Of a stretch of 24,372 bases of DNA, positions 15,101 through 23,964 are shown piece by piece. The notes beneath the pieces are model-generated. The model was not told the DNA's origin. It saw only the letters and a program-made list of their open reading frames with translations, and did not search any database. Where the stretch lies: the NCBI GenBank assembly GCA_964444795.1, contig CAYUIQ010000133.1, positions 1-24,372 of the forward strand, given 5' to 3'. The DNA comes from JABMRP01 sp964444795 (GTDB taxonomy: Bacteria; Planctomycetota; Planctomycetia; Pirellulales; Thermoguttaceae). The translations under genes were made by a program, and so were the position numbers. Position 1 is the stretch's first letter. Each line of letters begins with the position of its first letter.

Positions 15101-15126
15101 CGTTCCCACGCGGAAACGTGGGAACG
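15101..15126. repeat. Hairpin: 10-bp perfect stem, REP-like
   Basis: CGTTCCCACG (15101-15110), loop CGGAAA, CGTGGGAACG (15117-15126). It is 18 bp from the flagellin stop codon and could act as a two-way terminator for the convergent genes, although no T-tract follows on either strand. Confidence 0.65.
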
Positions 15127-15144
15127 AGAGGACCGGAGGGGGGG

Positions 15145-16869
15145 CTACGTCAGTCCGGCGATCTGCTGGATGAGTAGGAGGATCGTCGATCGCTGCGTGT
15201 TGAGGACCGACAGCCCGGCCACTGCGTTGGCGGCCAGGCCCTGGTAGTAGGCAACGTGCGCGGCTTCCTCGGTCTCGTCGACCAGATCGATCTCGTCGAT
15301 CGCGTCGCCGAGGTCTTCTTGAAGATCGCCGAGGATCGCCGAGGCGGAGGTGATTGCCGAATCGTAGAAGCCGTCCACGGCGCCTTCGATTCGGGTCAGA
15401 TCGCCCAGGGCCTCGTCGACAATGCGAATGGCCTGCGCACGGTTGTCGCCCAGATCGGCGTAGGCGCCGCCGGAGTAGATCTGATCGAGCGTACCGCTGA
15501 GCCCACCCAGTTGGGACGCGTGGACACCGGAGATGCCGATGGTAGACGTTCGGGCGACGTCGGTGGTTAGGGCGAACGTGAGCGCGCCGTCGCCGATCGA
15601 CATCGTATCGAACTCGCCCGTGAAACCGGCCGCGAAGTCGACCTCGTAGTGCAATCCTTCTCGACTGACCGAGAAGCGATTTCCATCGACCGAGCCGAAC
15701 CCGACCGTGGCGTCTTCGCCGTTGGCGGTGGTCTCGCCGCTGACCGTGTCGAACGTGCCGCCGAGAACTTCGATGGCGACCTGCGCGTCGGCTCCGCGCT
15801 CGGTGCTGGTGATGACCAACTGGTAGCCGTCCACCGCGGCGGTGATCCCGGTCGAATCGCTGGCGTCGGCGATGTCGCCGGCGATCTTCTCCAGCGTGTC
15901 ACCACCGGTGATCGTGATGTCGGCCGAACCCACGTGGCCGGTCACGCGGACGACCGCGCCGGCGGCGAAGGTGCTGCCGGCTTCCTGATGGCGCAGTTCG
16001 GCGGCCGTGTTGTCGCGATAATAATGGCCGTTGAGTTCCGCTTCGCCGCCGTTTCCCCAGGCGGCACCGTTTTCGTCGTCGCCGGCGGTGTCGAAGGTTC
16101 CGGTGGTCGCCACCACGGAGACCAGGGCGTCGGAGCCGTACCCGACGCTCGTGAAAGTGAGTTCGTCGCTACTGACCGAAGCGGTCACTCCGGTCAGGTA
16201 GCTTTCGTCGTTGATCTTCGTGGCCAGTTCGTCGAGCGTTTCGGTGGTCACGGTGGAAATACTCGTGCTGCCGGTCGAACCGGTCAGCGTGAACGTGGCA
16301 TCGAACTCCGGCTTGCCCGCGGAGCCCGTATAGACCAGTTGCGCCTGGGTGGCGCTCCGCCATACGGTTCCGTAAATGGTCGAGGTGGTGTCCTCCGTGT
16401 CGGACGAACCCTTGGCGTGAACCTTGACGTCGGCAACCTGGGTCGCGTTTCGGCCGGAGATCTGAAAGTCGGCCGAGCCGTCCAGCAGCCGCCGGCCGTC
16501 GATGTCGGTGGCGGCGAGGCTATCGATCTGGAGGATGGCGGCGTCGATTTTCGACTGGGCGTCGGCCTCCTCGTCGATCAGTTCGGTGCGAATCGCGGTG
16601 AGTTGGGTTCGGATCGAGTCCAAGGCCGTTTGCGCCTGGGTCATCATGCTGCCGGCCGAGGTGACGTTGGACATCGTGGCCGTGACCGTGTTGAGCCGGC
16701 TTCGCAGTTGGGAAACCGCGACGAAGCCCGACGGATCGTCGGCCGGCGCGTTGATCTTCCGGCCGGTGGAAAGACGCAGGTTGTGCAACGTCGTCGCGGC
16801 GTTGGCTTCGGCAAGCCGGTTTAGCAGCGACCGTTCGATTCCCGACAGGGATGCTCCGATTCGGGCCAT
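15145..16869 (-). CDS. Flagellin-like protein
   Basis: Flagellin or hook-associated filament protein, 574 residues. The N-terminal D0/D1 helices (1 to about 165) include the family-like LRLSTGRKINAPADDPSGF and QTALDSIRTQLTAIRTELID. The C-terminal D1/D0 helices (about 465-574) end GLSVLNTQRSTILLLIQQIAGLT. The exposed middle holds two flagellin-IN-like modules: about 190-262 (TLDELATKINDESYLTGVTA) and about 306-378 (TLEKIAGDIADASDSTGITA). Each ends in a GTFDT stretch, so they look like an internal duplication. There is no signal peptide, as expected for export by the flagellar apparatus. The ATG at 16869 has GGAAG about 10 nt upstream. It lies 88 bp downstream of a GGDEF gene and no other flagellar gene is in the window. 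Flagellin and FlgL are hard to separate; length and IN modules favour flagellin. Confidence 0.9.
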   Translation of the reverse strand: MARIGASLSGIERSLLNRLAEANAATTLHNLRLSTGRKINAPADDPSGFVAVSQLRSRLNTVTATMSNVTSAGSMMTQAQTALDSIRTQLTAIRTELIDEEADAQSKIDAAILQIDSLAATDIDGRRLLDGSADFQISGRNATQVADVKVHAKGSSDTEDTTSTIYGTVWRSATQAQLVYTGSAGKPEFDATFTLTGSTGSTSISTVTTETLDELATKINDESYLTGVTASVSSDELTFTSVGYGSDALVSVVATTGTFDTAGDDENGAAWGNGGEAELNGHYYRDNTAAELRHQEAGSTFAAGAVVRVTGHVGSADITITGGDTLEKIAGDIADASDSTGITAAVDGYQLVITSTERGADAQVAIEVLGGTFDTVSGETTANGEDATVGFGSVDGNRFSVSREGLHYEVDFAAGFTGEFDTMSIGDGALTFALTTDVARTSTIGISGVHASQLGGLSGTLDQIYSGGAYADLGDNRAQAIRIVDEALGDLTRIEGAVDGFYDSAITSASAILGDLQEDLGDAIDEIDLVDETEEAAHVAYYQGLAANAVAGLSVLNTQRSTILLLIQQIAGLT

Positions 16870-16957
16870 GGCAGCGTCACTTCCGATCCGGTCTTGGCTC
16901 CGTTGGGAGAGACGGAACCGGGGCGGGGCAGGGTAGGGCGGGGCAAGCGGGCGACGG

Positions 16958-19306
16958 TCAATCTTCCCGGTTTTGGGTTTCCACGTTCTCTTTCGCCGAA
17001 TTCTTGGGCGGGGGCTTCAGCATGGTCTCAAGCGACGGCATGAAGACCTGACGGTCTTCCTGCTCGTTGTCGTGCGGACGGGGCGCTTCTTCGCTGGCCA
17101 CCAGGTACGAACAAAAACTGGTCAACACGTCCCTGGCCTTGCCGAGGATGTCGGAGTGGCGGCGGTTGCGGCTCTTTTTTGGCGTGACCGATACGTGAAT
17201 CTTCGTCCGCGAGGCGCATTGGCCAACGGAGTGCTCCGGTTCCAATGGACCGAGCAACGGACCTTCTCCCTGGACAAGCTCTTCCTCGAACCGCAACTCG
17301 AGACGGAAAATGACCGGCCGATCGTTACGACGTCGCGATCGGCGTACTTGGCGGATGTCCATCCGCACGACGTTTCCCTCGACAGCGACGATCCTGGCCT
17401 GATGGTCGGCGACGAATCCACGGAGTTTGTCCACGGCGATGCGCATGGGAACGGGCGTGACGAGGCATTGCTGGACGACCGATTTCGGACCGGTTTTCCT
17501 CGCACGGAGGGAGGCGGCGCCGGACGACGACCCTTGCACGCAGGAGCCGCTCCCCAACTGAACCACCCGATTTCGGCCGGTCGCTTTGGCCATCAACAGC
17601 GCGCGGTCGGCCCGCCGGAGCATGGTCTCGGAGGAATCTCCCGGTTGGATTTCAGTCACCCCAAAGCTGGCGGTGATACACCGGTCTTCCATTCTCGATT
17701 GCTCGATCTGGCTAAGCGCTTCGCGCACTTCGTCGGCGCGGCGCGTGGCGGCAAGATTGTCGCAATCGGCGTAGAGCATGACGAACTCCTCGCCGCCGTA
17801 TCGAGCCACCATGTCGCCGGAGCGGCACGATCCCTTGAGCAGGCTTGCCAGGCTCTTGATCACGTCGTCGCCCGCCTGATGTCCGTAGGTATCGTTGACC
17901 AACTTGAAGCGATCCAGGTCGCAGATCACCAGACTGCAGGGGAGCTGTTGTTGTAGGTGCGTGGCGACGAACGTTTCGTGGACGCGATCGAATTCGGCCC
18001 GGTTGGCCACTTCGGTCATCGGATCCTTGGTGGCCTTCTCGTAGAGGCTTTGGCATCGCTGCTCCAGCGTGATCTCTTGCGACGCGTCGTGCAGCAAGAC
18101 GGTTGCGCCGAGTATCTTGCCGTCGTCGCCGACGACGGGGATGGTATGCATGTCGACGCGGACGTCCTTCCCCCCTCGCCCGCGAACACTCAGCCGCCGC
18201 AACGATTGGGTGCCCGAGGCCATGACACACGTCACCGGGCACTCTTCCCGATCGACCGTCCGGTTCTTCTCGTCGCGCAAATCCAGCAGCGAAGCCGACC
18301 AGCGGCGTTGCGCGACGCTCTGGCTGGAGATGCCGGTCAGACGCTCCGCCCCGCGGTTCCACATGATAATCTGAAGCCCGGCGTCGACGAAAATCACCGC
18401 GTCATTCATGTTGTCCAGCAGTCGGGCGCGGAAGAATTCGGCCGGATTGCGAGATGCGGTGGACGTGCGAGAGGCGTTGAACTTCCAGTAGGAATTGACC
18501 GACTCGGGGTCCAGCGCGCCGAGCCACTCTCGGGCGGCTTCCATGCGGACGCCCGGCAGATCGCCTGGGCCAAATTGGGCGAATTGCTCGACCAGTTTGG
18601 GATCGAACTGCGTGCCGGCACAGCGAAACAACTCGCTCATTGCCCGTTCGTACGAAACGGCGGACCGGTATACCCGGTCCGTGGTCAGGGAATCGAACGC
18701 CTCGGCGACCGCAATGATTCGGGCTCCCAAGGGGAGTTGATCGCCGCAAAGGCTGAATCCTTCGCGCGAGCCGTCGTACCACGCGGGGACGTTGCCCACG
18801 ATGTCCAGAATGACCGGTTCGACACAACTCGCCCGCAGAATCTCCAGGCTCATCTGCCGGCTCCGGTCGACCGTGTCGGCTTCGTCGGAGTCCAAGGCGC
18901 CCGGTTTGGTGAGAATGCGGTCGGGAACCCCGATGACGCCGATGTCGTGCAACAGGGCGGCAACCTCGATCGTGTCGCGTTGCTCCCGGGAGAACCCCAT
19001 CTTCGAGGCCCAGGCCGAACAACTCAAGGCCACGCGCAACCCGTGCGCCGCGGCGGCCGCGTCCTTACACCGCAGTGAAACGAAGAGGCTGGCCGCGATC
19101 CCCAACCGAACCTGAATCAATTGGTTGTCGATCGCCCGGTCGATGACCGGCGGCGCATCGCCGGTGTCGGTATCCGCCGCCGTTTCCAACTCACCGAGCA
19201 GCTTGCCAAGTTCCGACATCCACCGATCCGCACCCGCCGGCGTGTTGCCGGGAGATAGAGTTTGCCCAGATTCGGGCCGCGCGGGTATGGACCTATCCGT
19301 CGCCAT
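16958..19306 (-). CDS. Degenerate HD-GYP / PAS / GGDEF signalling protein
   Basis: A cytoplasmic 782-residue protein. Residues about 80-245 resemble HD-GYP c-di-GMP phosphodiesterases: His88, His120-Asp121 (LLHDIGVIGVPDRIL) and LPLGARIIAVAEAFDSLTTD. However, the usual HHE and GYP motifs are replaced in NVPAWYDGSREGF (172-184), so metal ligands are lost. Residues about 291-410 are a PAS domain (DAVIFVDAGLQIIMWNRGAE). Residues about 425-585 are GGDEF: CDLDRFKLVNDTYGH, an RSGD inhibitory site (495-498) and intact GGEEF (504-508), predicting active, feedback-inhibited diguanylate cyclase. The last 195 residues contain two similar basic patches (RRSRRRND, KSRNRRHSD) and match nothing I recognise; a PilZ-like unit is possible. 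It is upstream of the flagellin gene on the same strand. Confidence 0.92.
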   Translation of the reverse strand: MATDRSIPARPESGQTLSPGNTPAGADRWMSELGKLLGELETAADTDTGDAPPVIDRAIDNQLIQVRLGIAASLFVSLRCKDAAAAAHGLRVALSCSAWASKMGFSREQRDTIEVAALLHDIGVIGVPDRILTKPGALDSDEADTVDRSRQMSLEILRASCVEPVILDIVGNVPAWYDGSREGFSLCGDQLPLGARIIAVAEAFDSLTTDRVYRSAVSYERAMSELFRCAGTQFDPKLVEQFAQFGPGDLPGVRMEAAREWLGALDPESVNSYWKFNASRTSTASRNPAEFFRARLLDNMNDAVIFVDAGLQIIMWNRGAERLTGISSQSVAQRRWSASLLDLRDEKNRTVDREECPVTCVMASGTQSLRRLSVRGRGGKDVRVDMHTIPVVGDDGKILGATVLLHDASQEITLEQRCQSLYEKATKDPMTEVANRAEFDRVHETFVATHLQQQLPCSLVICDLDRFKLVNDTYGHQAGDDVIKSLASLLKGSCRSGDMVARYGGEEFVMLYADCDNLAATRRADEVREALSQIEQSRMEDRCITASFGVTEIQPGDSSETMLRRADRALLMAKATGRNRVVQLGSGSCVQGSSSGAASLRARKTGPKSVVQQCLVTPVPMRIAVDKLRGFVADHQARIVAVEGNVVRMDIRQVRRSRRRNDRPVIFRLELRFEEELVQGEGPLLGPLEPEHSVGQCASRTKIHVSVTPKKSRNRRHSDILGKARDVLTSFCSYLVASEEAPRPHDNEQEDRQVFMPSLETMLKPPPKNSAKENVETQNRED

Positions 19307-19665
19307 GGATGCCTATTCCATGAGGAGTACTTCAAGACGAGAAATCGGCTGGTTGCCCGGTTCCGTCGGCAATGACGCGGCGAGGAACACCGCGCGACGA
19401 TATGGGCAACCCCTATATCGAAAGGTTAGGTCGCGTAAGGACATCGGTCAAAACATGGCGTTGTTCCCGGAACGGATTGCCGCAGTTGGAAACCGCTTGC
19501 CGTGGGAGAATCGTTGCCGTCCGGCGATTCGATCGCGCCGCGCCCATCGAAACAACCGATACGAAACGAACGGGCCGGATGACCCCCCGCTTGCCCCCCG
19601 AGAATGGATCGGATACGTTGGGTGGCTATGCACACTCAAATGGCCAATGCGCGAGGGGATATGCG
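19307..19665. other. 359-bp divergent intergenic region
   Basis: No convincing gene. The open frame that runs into the downstream enzyme from 19372 is basic and unlike the family, so it is treated as non-coding. It holds a bulged hairpin, CGATATGGG (19398-19406) with CCC-T-ATATCG (19411-19420), and a weaker one, GAATCG (19508-19513) with CGATTC (19525-19530). Promoters for both flanking genes should lie here, but I see no convincing box pair. I looked for a c-di-GMP riboswitch core because of the GGDEF gene and did not find one. Confidence 0.4.
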
Positions 19666-20523
19666 ATGCAACTGATAAGCTATCAAGCAGAGACCGGTCC
19701 ACGGGTAGCCGGCGTTCGTCAAGGAGAATACGTCGACCTGAACCGGGCCGACCCGGCCGTGCCTGCCTGTATCAAACGGCTGCTGACCCAAGGGGCCGAT
19801 GGTCTGGAGCGTGCCCGGGCCGCGCTCGAATCGGGTCAGGCGGTGGCCGCCGAAACCGTCCGGTTGCTTCCTCCGATCCCCCGGCCCGAAAAGATCATCT
19901 GCGTGGGGCTCAACTACGCCGACCACGCCAAGGAAGGGGGGATGAAACCGCCGCCGGAGCCGGTGATATTCAACAAGTTCCCCACAACTCTCCGTGCCGA
20001 TGGCGAGACGATCGTGTTGCCCGCCGCGAGTCGGCAAGTCGATTACGAGGCCGAGTTGGTCGTGGTCATCGGCACCACCGGGCACCACATCCCCGAGGAG
20101 CAAGCCCGAGAGCACATCGCCGGCTACTGCTGCGGCAACGATGTATCGGCCCGCGACTGGCAGCGTCTCAAGGCGGGTGGTCAATGGCTGTTGGGCAAAT
20201 CGTTCGACACGTTCGGCCCGCTGGGTCCGGCGCTGGTCAGCGCCGATGAAATCGAGCGGCCCGACAACCTGCACATCCAGTTACGCCTCAACGGCGAGAC
20301 GATGCAGGATTCCAACACGTCGCAGTTGATCTTCCCGATCGAGACGCTGATTGCCTATGTGTCGGGCGTCTGCACGCTGGTACCCGGCGATTTGATTTTC
20401 ACGGGCACGCCCTCGGGCGTCGGTTTCGCCCGCAAACCGCCCGTGTTTCTCCTGCCCGGCGATACGATCGAAGTCGAAATAGAAAAGATCGGCACGCTGC
20501 GCAACACGACGGTGGCGGAGTGA
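19666..20523 (+). CDS. Fumarylacetoacetate hydrolase (FAH) family protein
   Basis: A 285-residue single FAH-fold enzyme. The core begins IICVGLNYADHAKE. Likely metal ligands are Glu128 and Glu130 (DYEAELVVVIG) and Asp159 (CGNDVSARDWQ), with the 29-residue Glu-to-Asp spacing of FAHD1-type proteins. Lys178 in LLGKSFDTFGPLGP, GTPSGVGFAR and LLPGDTIEVEIEKIGTLRN are also typical. Family reactions include C-C bond hydrolysis, isomerisation and decarboxylation of 2-oxo acids in aromatic catabolism, and oxaloacetate tautomerisation. With no pathway genes adjacent, the specific reaction cannot be assigned. ATG 19666 has GAGGGG (19653-19658) 7 nt upstream and gives the normal N-terminus; a second ATG at 19661 is out of frame. 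Confidence 0.93.
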   Translation: MQLISYQAETGPRVAGVRQGEYVDLNRADPAVPACIKRLLTQGADGLERARAALESGQAVAAETVRLLPPIPRPEKIICVGLNYADHAKEGGMKPPPEPVIFNKFPTTLRADGETIVLPAASRQVDYEAELVVVIGTTGHHIPEEQAREHIAGYCCGNDVSARDWQRLKAGGQWLLGKSFDTFGPLGPALVSADEIERPDNLHIQLRLNGETMQDSNTSQLIFPIETLIAYVSGVCTLVPGDLIFTGTPSGVGFARKPPVFLLPGDTIEVEIEKIGTLRNTTVAE

Positions 20524-20536
20524 TTTGTGTAGCCCC

Positions 20537-20556
20537 GTTTAGAGCCCGGGCTAAAC
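20537..20556. terminator. Hairpin in the convergent gap, possible two-way terminator
   Basis: GTTTAG (20537-20542) pairs with CTAAAC (20551-20556) around an AGCCCGGG loop. It fills most of the 33-bp gap between two convergent stop codons. No long T-tract. Confidence 0.35.
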
Positions 20557-21459
20557 TCAGAAAGTGAGCATTCGCCGGTATTCTTCCATCCGCCCTTCGA
20601 TGTCGTCGCGGTCGATGGTCTGGAGGCGATCGAGACTGAAATCCTCGACCGCGAAACTGGCCACCAGGGTGCCGTAGGCCAGCGCCTCCTTGAGGGTCTT
20701 GGGCTCGAAGTTCCCCTGTTCGGCCAGATAGCCCATCATCCCCCCACCGAAACTATCGCCCGCACCAGTGGGGTCGACCACGTCGGCCGTGGGATAAGCG
20801 GGCATCACGTAAGTTTCGTGCTGGCTGAAGAACATGGCCCCGTGCTCGCCCTTCTTGATGACCACGAACCGGGGGCCCATCTCGCGAACCGCGTGGCCGG
20901 CGCGGACAAGATTCTCCTCGTCGGTCAACAGCCGGGCTTCGCTGTCGTTGAGCACCATGCCGTCGATCCGGCGGAGCAGTTCGAGCAGTTGGTCCCGTTC
21001 GTTGTTGATGTACAGGTCCATCGTGTCGGCCACGGCCAGGGTTGGCCCGGTGGCCTGGTCCAGGACGCCGAGTTGCAGCACCGGCGAACCGTTGGCCAGG
21101 AAGACGAATTTCGCCCGTTTGCCTTCGTCGGAGAGCACCGGCTCGAACTCCCCCAGCACGTTGAGCTGCACGTCGAGCGTCTCGCGGTCGTTGAGATTAT
21201 CGAGGTACTTCCCCCGCCAGCGGAACGATTTTCCCCCGGGAATAATCCGCAGCCCGGAGGTGTCGATATCGCGAGATTGGAGCAGTTTCGTATGTTCGTC
21301 GGGCCAGTCGTCCCCCACGACGCTGACCAGGCGAACGGGCGTGAAATAGCTGGCTGCGTAGGCGAAATAGGCGGCCGATCCGCCCAGCACGTCCTCTCGC
21401 GTCCCCCCGGGAGCCTCGACCGAGTCCAACGCGACCGATCCGACGACCAACAACGGCAT
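20557..21459 (-). CDS. PfkB-family carbohydrate/nucleoside kinase
   Basis: A 300-residue ribokinase-fold kinase that transfers the ATP gamma-phosphate to a hydroxymethyl group of a sugar or nucleoside. N-terminal VVGSVALDSVEAPGG and GGSAAYFAYAASYF correspond to the substrate-binding PfkB signature 1 region. DPTGAGDSFGGGMMGYLA is signature 2, with the catalytic base expected at Asp235 (motif 229-237). KKGEHGAMFF precedes it as in the family. Substrate is not clear; the N-terminal GGT-rich segment and small lid resemble planctomycete sugar kinases annotated only to family. The start has an excellent AAAAAGGAG (21466-21474) 6 nt upstream. Confidence 0.94.
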   Translation of the reverse strand: MPLLVVGSVALDSVEAPGGTREDVLGGSAAYFAYAASYFTPVRLVSVVGDDWPDEHTKLLQSRDIDTSGLRIIPGGKSFRWRGKYLDNLNDRETLDVQLNVLGEFEPVLSDEGKRAKFVFLANGSPVLQLGVLDQATGPTLAVADTMDLYINNERDQLLELLRRIDGMVLNDSEARLLTDEENLVRAGHAVREMGPRFVVIKKGEHGAMFFSQHETYVMPAYPTADVVDPTGAGDSFGGGMMGYLAEQGNFEPKTLKEALAYGTLVASFAVEDFSLDRLQTIDRDDIEGRMEEYRRMLTF

Positions 21460-21521
21460 GACTTGCTCCTTTTTCCGAATTCCCGAAATGACCGAACCGG
21501 CGTCCTGGCCGATCTGTCGTC

Positions 21522-21549
21522 ATTATGAGCTTTTTGCCTCCCAAGGCAA
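21522..21549 (-). promoter_or_regulatory. Likely promoter of the PfkB-family kinase
   Basis: On the minus strand TTGCCT (21549-21544) and CATAAT (21527-21522) are separated by 16 bp, about 60 bp before the start codon. Confidence 0.45.
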
Positions 21550-21568
21550 GGGAGGGGGTGGCGATGGG

Positions 21569-21659
<91 letters not shown>

Positions 21660-21708
21660 CAATCGAGCAACGACTAAGTCCAAGCCACGCCCGACTCCCG
21701 CGGTGCAA

Positions 21709-21737
21709 TTGCGAAACAACCTGATTTGAGATATCCT
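21709..21737 (+). promoter_or_regulatory. Likely glnS promoter
   Basis: TTGCGA (21709-21714) and TATCCT (21732-21737), 17-bp spacer, about 40 bp before the glnS ATG. Confidence 0.45.
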
Positions 21738-21775
21738 TATCCGTTTGGTCCCCCGAATAAAGGACAATCAAAAGC

Positions 21776-23542
<1,767 letters not shown>

Positions 23543-23548
23543 CAATTT

Positions 23549-23750
23549 GGGTGCCACTGGCATCTTGCCAGTGCTTTTCTGAATCCGTAGCTTGCACTTG
23601 GAAGCGACCGAGAAATATCGTGCAAGTGGATCGTCTTGAAGCACCCAATGCCTGTGGGATTTGTGATCGATTGCCGTTGGGGACTTTTGTTGGTCGGGTA
23701 GGGTGCAAGCTGCGGGCACAAGGGGCACTGGCAAAATGCCAGTGGCACCC
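23549..23750. mobile_element. REPIN/MITE-like 202-bp element with 26-bp terminal inverted repeats
   Basis: The left end (23549-23574) and right end (23725-23750) are inverted copies matching at 25 of 26 positions. Each end is itself palindromic (CACTGGCA...TGCCAGTG). Inside, AGCTTGCAC (23589-23597) is repeated inverted as GTGCAAGCT (23703-23711), with a further GTGCAAG at 23620-23626. The element is non-coding and no target-site duplication is seen. This is the structure of paired REP sequences (REPIN) or a small MITE; the transposase needed for spread is not in the window. Confidence 0.75.
23555..23580 (+). terminator. Probable glnS terminator formed by the left REP arm
   Basis: CACTGGCA (23555-23562), loop TCT, TGCCAGTG (23566-23573), then CTTTTCT. 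The stem is perfect, 8 bp, followed by a short T-tract, beginning 12 bp after the glnS stop. Confidence 0.55.
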
Positions 23751-23964
23751 GACGCCGGTCGACCCTCGTGTTTTTCGGCCCTTCGGGGCGAGAATGCCGA
23801 CCTCCATACGCTCCGAACACCGCAAAACCCCTCCAAATACTGCTCTTGAGTCACATCATCGTTGCGGGGATAATACTCCAGTATCCGGGAATTGGGCTAT
23901 CTAAAGAACGGCCGCATCTCGCGGGAGCGAGATGGCCACTCTTCGGCAGAAAGGGAGGTCCATC
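23751..23964. other. Intergenic region upstream of the last gene
   Basis: It holds a tight GCCC-TTCG-GGGC hairpin (23778-23789) without a following T-tract, and the promoter and leader of the TPR gene. The leader contains a perfect 8-bp hairpin, CATCTCGC (23915-23922), GGGA, GCGAGATG (23927-23934), ending 16 nt before the ribosome site. No gene is seen. Confidence 0.5.
23846..23874 (+). promoter_or_regulatory. Likely promoter of the C-terminal TPR gene
   Basis: TTGAGT (23846-23851) and GATAAT (23869-23874), 17-bp spacer; start near 23881, leader about 84 nt. Confidence 0.5.

Noticed and set aside
13511..15109. 532-codon minus-strand open frame opposite the oxidoreductase
   Set aside because: Antisense shadow of a conserved gene; Arg/Gly/Ala-rich without motifs.
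15649..16824. 391-codon plus-strand open frame opposite the flagellin
   Set aside because: Gly/Arg/Asp-rich mirror of the flagellin coding strand with no independent ribosome site or motif.
17957..19078. 373-codon plus-strand open frame opposite the GGDEF gene
   Set aside because: Mirror of conserved HD/PAS/GGDEF codons.
19372..19665. N-terminal extension of the FAH-family enzyme
   Set aside because: The added residues are basic and unlike the family, while ATG 19666 has a good ribosome site and gives the normal N-terminus.
19307..19665. c-di-GMP riboswitch upstream of the GGDEF gene
   Set aside because: The conserved GEMM core sequences and tetraloop-receptor arrangement are not seen on either strand.
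23778..23789. GCCC-TTCG-GGGC hairpin as a terminator
   Set aside because: The T-run precedes the stem on the plus strand, and on the minus strand the stem is followed by A's, so neither orientation fits.
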